This document shows positions 1-5,255 of a DNA stretch of 5,680 nt, one piece after another. The translations under genes and the position numbers were made by a program. The notes below the pieces were generated by a model, which saw only the letters and a list, made by a program, of their open reading frames with translations, had not been told where the DNA came from and did no database searches. The DNA lies in assembly GCA_016780605.1 (NCBI GenBank), contig JADHLS010000407.1, forward strand, positions 1-5,680, given 5' to 3'. Source of the stretch: Reyranella sp. GTDB taxonomy: Bacteria; Pseudomonadota; Alphaproteobacteria; Reyranellales; Reyranellaceae. How positions within the stretch are numbered: position 1 is the stretch's first letter; each line of letters opens with the position of its first letter.

Positions 1-501
1 ATGGCCGGCCACCCACCCGCCCGATCGCATATGGCGCTCCTGAAGGCATGGCATGCCTGGTTGGCAGGCGCCTTCCTGGTCGCATATGCGACGGCCGGGG
101 AAGACGCATTCGCTATCCATCAATTTGCCGGATACGCGGTCCTGGCGGCGATTGCCGTGCGCGTGGTGGCCGGCCTGCTCATCCCAGCACCGAGCCCGTT
201 GCGCCTGCCGCGGCCCAGCTGGAGAGCAACGCGCGACTGGCTCGCGACCGGCAAGGGGCGACATCCGTTGTTCGCCGTGTTCGCCGCTGCCTTGATTGCC
301 GTCGTGGGATTGGTTGCAGCATCGGGTGCGCTGGCTGACGGCACACCCTGGTTCGAGGATCCGCACGAGGCGATCGCCGAGGCATCTCTGTGGCTCATCG
401 CCGGACACATCGCGTTCGTGACCTACATGTACACCGGCAAGAAATGGCTGAAGCAGATCACTGACCGGCTGGTGCAGGGCCGGAATGGGAGGACAATGTG
501 A
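1..501 (+). CDS. Cytochrome b561-family membrane protein (cytb partner of SHP/DHC)
   Basis: A 166-residue integral membrane diheme b-type cytochrome that probably oxidises quinol and passes electrons to the periplasmic c-type cytochromes encoded next. About four hydrophobic segments are visible (around residues 14-31, 43-62, 90-110 and 127-145). Candidate heme-ligand histidines are His18 in helix 1, His40 in an IHQFAGYAV stretch, and His122 and His136 in the PHEAIAE...AGH pattern near the last helix, which is the usual arrangement of the small b561 family. The C-terminus is basic (GKKWLKQ), consistent with a cytoplasmic end. The start is uncertain: ATG at 1 coincides with the window edge and an in-frame ATG at 31 begins just before helix 1. 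Neither has a visible Shine-Dalgarno sequence, so the true start could be either, or further upstream. The stop overlaps the next start (ATGTGA), indicating translational coupling. The family call is firm; the electron-transfer role is inferred from the neighbours. Confidence 0.88.
   Translation: MAGHPPARSHMALLKAWHAWLAGAFLVAYATAGEDAFAIHQFAGYAVLAAIAVRVVAGLLIPAPSPLRLPRPSWRATRDWLATGKGRHPLFAVFAAALIAVVGLVAASGALADGTPWFEDPHEAIAEASLWLIAGHIAFVTYMYTGKKWLKQITDRLVQGRNGRTM
487..493 (+). promoter_or_regulatory. Ribosome binding site for the GTG start of shp
   Basis: The purine-rich GGGAGGA lies 4 nt before the GTG at 498, inside the end of the cytochrome b561 gene. It supports GTG rather than a later codon as the start. 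The signal peptide of the product begins immediately after it. Confidence 0.7.
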
Positions 502-917
502 ATCGTCGCAGCCTGCTCGCCATAGCACTGGCGATCCTTCCCATTGTAGCGCTCGCGGCCGATCCGCGGCGCGATGCGATGCTGTCGGACTATGCTGCCG
601 AAGCCAGGCGTCTGGACGCGGGCTTCACCGCCTTCTCTCCCCAACGCGGTGAGACGCTTTTTCGCACAGCCTGGAATGGCGGAGATGCGCGAACGTCGTC
701 GTGCACGGCCTGTCACACAGCCAATCCGCGGCAGGCTGGCCGGAACGCGAAGACTGGCCGGCCCATTGAGCCGGTTGCCGTTTCGGCCAATCCGCGCCGC
801 TTCACCGACAAGGTTGAAGTGGAGAAGCACTTCCTGCGGGACTGCAAGAGCGTGCTCGGCCGGGAGTGCACGGCGCTCGAGAAGGGCGACTACATCACCT
901 TCATGGCCGGTCAATGA
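498..917 (+). CDS. shp: SHP-type monoheme cytochrome c (DUF1924)
   Basis: A 139-residue periplasmic monoheme cytochrome c of the DUF1924/'sphaeroides heme protein' type. SHP from Rhodobacter sphaeroides binds O2 and NO when reduced and accepts electrons from its diheme partner DHC. Seen here: a GTG start; a signal peptide (basic MNRR, hydrophobic core, probable cleavage after ALA at residue 20); one heme site CTACH at 69-73, with His73 the proximal ligand; and a C-terminal helix carrying Cys116 and Cys124 (RDC...GREC), spaced as for the disulfide of SHP. The residue before Cys116 is Asp115. From memory of the SHP structure, the Asn that is the distal heme ligand precedes this cysteine, so Asp appears to replace it. 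Asn98 in SANPRRF is an alternative but lies only 25 residues after His73. The gene overlaps cytb by 4 nt and dhc by 4 nt. Family confidence is high; the physiological role of SHP proteins is unsettled. Confidence 0.88.
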   Translation: MNRRSLLAIALAILPIVALAADPRRDAMLSDYAAEARRLDAGFTAFSPQRGETLFRTAWNGGDARTSSCTACHTANPRQAGRNAKTGRPIEPVAVSANPRRFTDKVEVEKHFLRDCKSVLGRECTALEKGDYITFMAGQ

Positions 918-1375
918 TGACACCGAGGTTCATGATCCTCACCGCCGCGTTGATGACGGCATTCCCGGCAATCGCCGACGATCGCGTGCCGCCGGTCACG
1001 GACCCGGTCGTGATCAAGGAATGTGGATCGTGTCACATGCCATTCCAGCCCGTCTTTCTGCCGGCGCGCTCGTGGAGCGCCTTGCTGCAAGGGCTTGGCG
1101 ATCACTTTGGCGAGGATGCGACCCTCCCACCCGAGACAGTGGGCATCATCAGTGCATACATGACGGCCGACGCCGGGGACGTCACCGGGCAGGGCGTAGG
1201 CCGCAAGTTCATGAGATGGGTCGCGCCTGGCAGTACACCCAACCGTATCACGGAGAATCCGGCCTTCCTGAAGGAGCACAACTTTCCGGACCCCGTCTGG
1301 AAGGACCCGAAGGTGGTGACAAAGTCCAACTGCCTTGCCTGCCATCCGGCCGCCGCCAGCGGGCGTTTCGAATAG
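914..1375 (+). CDS. dhc: Diheme cytochrome c (DHC family)
   Basis: A 153-residue periplasmic diheme cytochrome c of the DHC family (Pfam 'dihaem cytochrome c'), the electron donor to SHP in the characterised systems. A signal peptide spans about residues 1-21 (cleavage after AIA). The first heme site is CGSCH at 37-41 and the second CLACH at 140-144, almost at the C-terminus. Between them are family hallmarks: LPARSW (49-54), GLGDHFGEDA (60-69), NRITENPAF (110-118) and KEH (120-122). His64 and His122 are the likely distal heme ligands. The start is ATG 914, which overlaps the shp stop as ATGA; a second ATG follows directly at 917. No good Shine-Dalgarno sequence precedes either, so translation probably relies on coupling to shp. 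An upstream in-frame start at 866 would lie deep inside shp and put 16 non-signal residues before the signal peptide, so it was rejected. The order cytb-shp-dhc makes a complete quinol-to-SHP electron path. Confidence 0.88.
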   Translation: MMTPRFMILTAALMTAFPAIADDRVPPVTDPVVIKECGSCHMPFQPVFLPARSWSALLQGLGDHFGEDATLPPETVGIISAYMTADAGDVTGQGVGRKFMRWVAPGSTPNRITENPAFLKEHNFPDPVWKDPKVVTKSNCLACHPAAASGRFE

Positions 1376-1394
1376 GATGAGCAGGACACCGCGG

Positions 1395-1408
1395 TTGTGA
1401 TAGATCAA
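1395..1408 (+). promoter_or_regulatory. FNR/FixK-like site upstream of the ATPase gene
   Basis: TTGTGATAGATCAA matches the FNR/FixK/DNR consensus TTGAT-N4-ATCAA perfectly in the right half and at 3 of 5 positions in the left, keeping the invariant TTG-N8-CAA core. It lies in the 67-nt gap between dhc and the ATPase gene. Its centre is 41.5 bp before the ATPase ATG. A class II start site at +41.5 would therefore fall on the ATG itself, although a Shine-Dalgarno sequence is present, so the geometry is not ideal. A TTG-N8-CAA core is expected about once in a window this size by chance. This is a tentative call. Confidence 0.35.
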
Positions 1409-1410
1409 TG

Positions 1411-1428
1411 CCGTTGAGCTTCCAACGG
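1411..1428. repeat. Perfect 6-bp inverted repeat before the ATPase gene
   Basis: CCGTTG (1411-1416) and CAACGG (1423-1428) are exact reverse complements around a 6-nt loop (AGCTTC). It sits directly after the FNR-like box and ends 5 nt before the Shine-Dalgarno. No T-run follows, so it does not look like an intrinsic terminator. It could be an operator or a leader hairpin in a read-through mRNA from dhc. Confidence 0.4.
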
Positions 1429-1433
1429 GACTT

Positions 1434-1440
1434 AAGGAAG
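1434..1440 (+). promoter_or_regulatory. Ribosome binding site of the ATPase gene
   Basis: AAGGAAG ends 2 nt before ATG 1443; its AAGGA core is 4 nt from the start. It supports ATG 1443 as the start. The protein then opens with the GLTQQEASRRL stretch typical of the cation-ATPase N-terminal region. Confidence 0.6.
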
Positions 1441-1442
1441 CG

Positions 1443-3920
1443 ATGTCACCGCAGGGCCTTACCCAACAGGAAGCAAGCCGCCGATTGGCAACCGGCGAGC
1501 CGAACGAGCTCCCCTCTGCCGGGCGCCGCTCCGCCTTCTCCATTGTCTTCGAGATTCTGCGCGAGCCCATGTTCGGCCTGCTCGTGGGGGCGGGCGCCAT
1601 CTATCTCGTGCTAGGCGACGTACTGGGCGGATTGGTCCTTTTGGTCTTCGCGAATCTCTCGGTCGCGATCTCTGTGGTTCAGGAAATCCGCAGCGAACGC
1701 GTGCTCGACGCCCTGCGCGCGATGACCAGCCCGCGTGCGCTGGTCATCCGCGACGGCCAGCGCCAGCGCATTCCCGGACGCGAGGTTGTGCCCGGCGACG
1801 TCATCGTCATAGGAGAGGGCGACCGTGTCCCGGCAGATGCCATCGCGCTGAGCGCACGGGAACTGATTGTTGACGAATCCCTTCTCACTGGCGAGTCGGT
1901 CCCGGTTGCCAAGCGCGCGCGCCTTTCCGATGAGGAGAAGCCCGGACCACCGGGCGGTGACAATCTTCCTACCGTTTTCTCAGGCTCGCTGGTCGTCCGC
2001 GGTGCTGGTGTCGCTGAAGTCTATGCGACAGGGGCTCACGCCGAGATCGGCAGAATCGGCAAGGCGCTCGCGTCTATCGATACCGCCGTTCCCAGGTTGG
2101 CATCCGAGACGCGACGGTTGGTCCGGGTCTTTGCCACCATTGGATTGGCCGCAAGCGTGCTCGCCGCGGTCATGTACGGCCTGATGCGGGGGTCATGGCT
2201 GGACGCTTACCTGGCCGGCATCGCACTTGGCATGTCAATGCTCCCCGAGGAGTTCCCGCTCGTACTGGCGGTGTTCATGACCATGGGGGCATGGCGCATC
2301 TCGCAGGCGCGCGTTCTCACGCGACGTGCATCTGCAATCGAGACGCTTGGATCGGCGACCATCCTGTGCACGGACAAGACCGGTACCCTGACCGAGAATC
2401 GCATGTCGGTGGTTGAAACGGCCCCTGCCGCGAGCATCGAGTCGGCGCAGCTGATTGGTACGGCGGCGCTGGCGAGTGCACCGGAAGGTTTCGACCCCAT
2501 GGACCGGGCAATCATCGCCGCCGCTGGCCAACAGGATGACGGCCTTGTCCTGCTCAGGACCTACGGCCTCACTACGGACCTTCTGGCAGTCACGCAGGTC
2601 TGGCAGAAGCCCACGGCAGATAAAGCCATTGTTGCCGCGAAAGGCGCTCCCGAAGCGATCATCTCGCTCTGCCAGCTTACGGACGAGGATGCTTTATCCG
2701 CACGCGAGGCGACTGAGAAGATGGCCGCAAATGGCCTCCGAGTCCTCGCGGTCGCCGGTGCGAGCCATCCAGCGGCTCGACCTTTGCCTGAACGACCTCA
2801 TGGGTTCGAATTCGCCTGGTGTGGGCTGCTCGGGTTAGGGGACCCCCTGCGGGCAGAGGTACCCAAGGCCGTCGAGGAGTGCCGCGAGGCCGGCATCCGG
2901 GTGGTAATGATCACCGGCGATTATCCCACCACGGCGCGGGCTATTGCTCGAAACGCAGGACTTGAGCACGAAAGCGTAATTGCCGGAACCGACCTGGCTC
3001 GGCTGCCCGACCAGGCACTGAAGGAGCGCGTCAGGGAAGCCAGTGTGTTCGCGCGCATTCTTCCCGAGCAGAAACTCGGGATCGTCAAGGCGCTGCAGGC
3101 CAATGGCGAGGTCGTGGCAATGACGGGAGACGGCGTCAACGATGCTCCCAGCCTCAAGGCGGCGGACATCGGCATTGCCATGGGTGGCCGCGGAACCGAC
3201 GTTGCACGCGAAGCCTCCTCCATTGTCCTGCTCGACGACGACTTCGGCTCGATCGTGCGGACCATTCGTCTCGGCCGACGCATCTATGACAATCTGCGCA
3301 AGGCAATGTCATACATCGTCGCCGTGCACATCCCGATTGCGGGCATTGCCCTTCTGCCGCTTCTGACCGGCTTCCCGCTCGTCCTGTTTCCGCTGCACAT
3401 CGCGTTCATCGAGATGATCATCGACCCGGTCTGCTCAATCGCCTTCGAAGCGGAAAGAGAAGAGCCGGACCTCATGCGGCGCCCACCGCGCTCGCCCACC
3501 GCGCAGCTGTTCTCTGCGGCTATGATCGGTTGGAGCGTGTTGCAGGGGTCCGTGGCTCTCCTGACTATCGCGTGTGTCTACTTCTTCGCGGTGCATCAAG
3601 GCTTGCCCGCAGAAGACATACGCACCTTGTCATTCTTTACGCTCGTCCTCGGCAATCTGATGCTGATTGTCGTCAATCGATCCTCTCGGGGACACGCCTT
3701 CGATTTTCTCACGGGCGGAAATCGTGTGCTCCTAGGCATATATGTGCTCACGGGCACGTTGCTTGCGATTTCGGTCACATGGCCTCCGGCACGCTCACTG
3801 TTTGGCTTTGGTCCATTGCATGGCGATGACCTCGGCATCGTTGCAGTGGCCATTGGCTTACTTCTCCTGATTCTCTTGCTGCTCCGGCAATGGCGGTACC
3901 GACGCGCAGCCCCTACCTGA
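1443..3920 (+). CDS. P2-like cation-translocating P-type ATPase, substrate unknown
   Basis: An 825-residue inner-membrane pump that would couple ATP hydrolysis to cation transport. Domains in order: a short cation-ATPase N-terminal region (GLTQQEASRRL, 5-15); M1-M2 (about 42-80); actuator domain with the phosphatase loop TGES (149-152); M3-M4 (about 229-283) with LPEEFP (267-272); phosphorylation site DKTGT with catalytic Asp311; nucleotide-binding domain with FDPMDRA (350-356) and KGAPEA (400-405); MITGD (489-493); hinge TGDGVNDAP (561-569); and M5-M10 (about 621-815). All catalytic motifs are intact and the length is near normal for P2 pumps. The ion sites are atypical: M4 has PEEFP where Ca2+ pumps have PEGLP, M5 has AVHIPIAG with none of the Asn/Glu ligands of SERCA, and M6 has IEMIIDPVCS rather than the N..TD pattern. 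There is no heavy-metal-binding N-terminal domain and no CPx motif, so it is not a P1B Cu/Zn pump. It follows dhc by 67 nt on the same strand and may have its own promoter. The substrate cannot be assigned. Confidence 0.92.
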   Translation: MSPQGLTQQEASRRLATGEPNELPSAGRRSAFSIVFEILREPMFGLLVGAGAIYLVLGDVLGGLVLLVFANLSVAISVVQEIRSERVLDALRAMTSPRALVIRDGQRQRIPGREVVPGDVIVIGEGDRVPADAIALSARELIVDESLLTGESVPVAKRARLSDEEKPGPPGGDNLPTVFSGSLVVRGAGVAEVYATGAHAEIGRIGKALASIDTAVPRLASETRRLVRVFATIGLAASVLAAVMYGLMRGSWLDAYLAGIALGMSMLPEEFPLVLAVFMTMGAWRISQARVLTRRASAIETLGSATILCTDKTGTLTENRMSVVETAPAASIESAQLIGTAALASAPEGFDPMDRAIIAAAGQQDDGLVLLRTYGLTTDLLAVTQVWQKPTADKAIVAAKGAPEAIISLCQLTDEDALSAREATEKMAANGLRVLAVAGASHPAARPLPERPHGFEFAWCGLLGLGDPLRAEVPKAVEECREAGIRVVMITGDYPTTARAIARNAGLEHESVIAGTDLARLPDQALKERVREASVFARILPEQKLGIVKALQANGEVVAMTGDGVNDAPSLKAADIGIAMGGRGTDVAREASSIVLLDDDFGSIVRTIRLGRRIYDNLRKAMSYIVAVHIPIAGIALLPLLTGFPLVLFPLHIAFIEMIIDPVCSIAFEAEREEPDLMRRPPRSPTAQLFSAAMIGWSVLQGSVALLTIACVYFFAVHQGLPAEDIRTLSFFTLVLGNLMLIVVNRSSRGHAFDFLTGGNRVLLGIYVLTGTLLAISVTWPPARSLFGFGPLHGDDLGIVAVAIGLLLLILLLLRQWRYRRAAPT

Positions 3921-4069
3921 GCCGCGATCCGCTATCGCCCCTCAAGGCCGAATGCGCTTGATCGAGGTCAAAGCTCCAGACATTCGTGCGCGGATACAGA
4001 GCTTCCAGCACCGATAAAGCGTTTTTGTGTTCGCTCTTGACCGGGGACATAAGAACAAGGAGTTGATCT
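3921..4069. other. Convergent intergenic region without an assigned gene
   Basis: This 149-bp gap separates the ATPase (+) from the lipoprotein gene (-). It contains an FNR-like box at 3958-3971, a short hairpin (GCGAT at 3924-3928 with ATCGC at 3934-3938, no T-run), and an AT-richer stretch around 4012-4030 where AGCG/CGCT could pair weakly around a loop. No convincing intrinsic terminator is visible for either flanking gene. A 45-codon minus-strand ORF (3913-4050) lacks a Shine-Dalgarno and is not called. Confidence 0.6.
3958..3971. promoter_or_regulatory. Strong FNR/FixK/DNR-like box in a convergent gap
   Basis: TTGATCGAGGTCAA matches TTGAT-N4-ATCAA at 9 of 10 conserved positions. On the + strand a weak -10-like GATACA lies at 3993-3998, which would put a start near 4005, about 41 bp from the box centre (3964.5): class II FNR geometry. 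On the - strand GATAGC at 3930-3935 sits at a similar distance. No annotated gene lies downstream in the correct orientation: a + transcript would run antisense into the lipoprotein gene, and a - transcript antisense into the end of the ATPase gene. Assuming even base use, a 9/10 match is expected about 0.17 times in 5.7 kb and about 0.004 times in this gap. Confidence 0.45.
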
Positions 4070-4396
4070 TTAGAGGGCGCCGCGGTTCTCCGTGGTGTAG
4101 GAGAGGAGCTCGCCGCCCATGAAGTCCAACTGAGTGCGCTTGAACAGGCTTGAAGGGCCGTTCCACTCGACGATCGAATAGCCGCCGCTTGACGGCGCCA
4201 GTCCGGTCACCAGCCTGCCGGGACAGCCCATGATCTCGCTCGCGTTGTCGTAGCTCATGCCACGACGCAACGCGGCCAGCTTCTCGGCGGTGGCGCCGCA
4301 CTGGATAGCGCAGCCTGAAGTCGCGAGGATGATTGCCGATGCCGCGGTGATTGCGACGAGGGCTGGACTGGCGAGAAACGTCCATCGAGCGGGCAT
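4070..4396 (-). CDS. BamE/SmpA-like small probable lipoprotein
   Basis: A 108-residue exported protein. A hydrophobic N-terminal segment (about 7-27) is followed by Cys29 in LATSGC. This is an imperfect lipobox, because position -3 is Thr instead of the usual Leu; Cys33 is a second nearby cysteine. The mature part resembles the small BamE/SmpA/DUF3862 fold: LRRGMSYDNASEIMGCPGRLV (about 43-63) fits the helix-turn 'kGMsyeevv.ilG.pg' signature, followed by strand-like YSIVEWNG (73-80), TQLDFMGGEL (88-97) and SYTTENRG. Proteins of this fold often sit at the outer membrane; BamE itself belongs to the barrel-assembly machinery, but this one is too divergent to be called BamE. It starts 2 nt after the stop of the barrel gene, with GGAGG (4406-4410) 9 nt before the ATG, so the two are co-translated. 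The fold assignment is from memory of the family and only moderately sure. Confidence 0.6.
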   Translation of the reverse strand: MPARWTFLASPALVAITAASAIILATSGCAIQCGATAEKLAALRRGMSYDNASEIMGCPGRLVTGLAPSSGGYSIVEWNGPSSLFKRTQLDFMGGELLSYTTENRGAL

Positions 4397-4398
4397 GA

Positions 4399-5238
4399 CT
4401 AGCGGCCTCCGAAGGCAATGCCGATGCGGGCCATGATGGCGAGGTTCGCCTGGGGCCCCACGGCACCTGTGTAGGTCACCGGGAAATTGTTGGAGAACGC
4501 CGACACGGATGTGCCCGGCCTGAACTGAAGCTCGGCGTTGACGCCGAGGATGAGCGGGAATCCGTCGGCGATTTCAGCGAAGGGCGCGCGAAGTCCCAAC
4601 CCGATCGTCGGATCGGCGGTGATCATTCGGTTGGACTGGAAAAAGCCCTGTTGTCCCGGCGCGTTCGCCTCAGCGCCCTGAACGGTCAGCGACCAGCTGT
4701 CGATCGTGATGCCGCCATAGAGGTCGAACAGGAAGCCGGCGCGGTCACCGACCGGCACCGTGACGCCGGCCAGGAGCGGGACCTGGAAGTACCCAGAAAC
4801 CGTGTTGGTGCCGAAATCCATCGCATTCGGGCTGGTGTTCTGGAAAGTCTGAAGGAAGGACTGAGCGCCAAAACTCGTCTGGAGGCCAGTCTCGAAGAAG
4901 ACGCTGAAGCCGACGCGATCCACGTCGCGCATGTACCACAGCATGGGGACATGAACGCGCGCCCCGACGATCGGCAGCACCGATGAGGTTCCACCGGACT
5001 GGCTGGAGGTCGCGAGGTTCGTCGGATCGGTCGCGTCCAGGCCGCTCACCGTGCCGCTTGCCCCGAAGGGAAAGAATGCTCCACCGACGGCATAAACCTG
5101 GAGGGCCAGCAAGTCGCTGCTGCGCATGCCGCCACTATCGCGCTGGGCTTGGGCCTTGGCATGGGGCGAAAACCCCAGCAGGACGGTCGCGAGGCAGATA
5201 ATGATTGCCATCGGCCGGATCGTTGCGGTCGTGCGCAT
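4399..5238 (-). CDS. Secreted outer-membrane beta-barrel-like protein, function unknown
   Basis: A 279-residue exported protein. The chosen start (ATG at 5236-5238) has AGGAG (5248-5252) 9 nt upstream and begins a clear signal peptide: MRTT, hydrophobic core about 9-23, likely cleavage after AKA (29) or AQA (31). The mature part is rich in Gly, Phe and alternating-hydrophobic stretches typical of outer-membrane strands, for example SVFFETGLQTSFG, GYFQVPLLAGVTVPVGD, GFLFDLYGGITIDSW, TIGLGLRAPF, LILGVNAELQF and the C-terminal ANLAIMARIGIAFGGR. Turns are Gly/Asn/Asp-rich. The last residue is Arg, not the usual Phe, though Phe lies three residues earlier. An in-frame upstream ATG at 5412 would overlap the efflux gene and add an Ala-rich segment, so it was rejected. 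It lies 17 nt after the efflux gene stop and 2 nt before the lipoprotein start. I do not recognise a specific family; a pore or structural role is only inference. Confidence 0.72.
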   Translation of the reverse strand: MRTTATIRPMAIIICLATVLLGFSPHAKAQAQRDSGGMRSSDLLALQVYAVGGAFFPFGASGTVSGLDATDPTNLATSSQSGGTSSVLPIVGARVHVPMLWYMRDVDRVGFSVFFETGLQTSFGAQSFLQTFQNTSPNAMDFGTNTVSGYFQVPLLAGVTVPVGDRAGFLFDLYGGITIDSWSLTVQGAEANAPGQQGFFQSNRMITADPTIGLGLRAPFAEIADGFPLILGVNAELQFRPGTSVSAFSNNFPVTYTGAVGPQANLAIMARIGIAFGGR

Positions 5239-5247
5239 GATGTTCTT

Positions 5248-5252
5248 CTCCT
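5248..5252 (-). promoter_or_regulatory. Ribosome binding site deciding the start of the barrel gene
   Basis: Read on the - strand, AGGAG stands 9 nt before ATG 5238, inside the 17-nt gap after the efflux gene stop. It favours the 5238 start, which carries the signal peptide, over the upstream in-frame ATG at 5412. Confidence 0.75.
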
Positions 5253-5255
5253 GCG

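Noticed and set aside
866..1375. Longer version of the diheme cytochrome starting at 866
   Set aside because: It lies deep inside shp and adds 16 residues before the signal peptide; ATG 914 makes the typical 4-base coupled overlap.
911..1600. Long antisense open frame opposite dhc and the ATPase start
   Set aside because: A shadow of the GC-rich coding strand: the composition is unlike a protein, and both forward genes are family-matched throughout.
4011..4040. Possible intrinsic terminator (AGCG...CGCT with a T-rich loop)
   Set aside because: Only 4-6 pairs around a 10-nt loop; the T-run lies in the loop on the + strand and no T-run follows the stem on either strand.
4036..4052. TTGACCGGGGACATAAG, reminiscent of short dispersed repeats containing GGGGACA near REP-associated transposases
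   Set aside because: I see only one copy in the window, with no paired inverted copy and no transposase, so a repeat cannot be supported.
3942..4466. Antisense-frame ORF overlapping the lipoprotein gene and the convergent gap
   Set aside because: It is out of frame with the lipoprotein and barrel genes, is Arg/Pro-rich and low-complexity as shadows are, and lacks a ribosome binding site.
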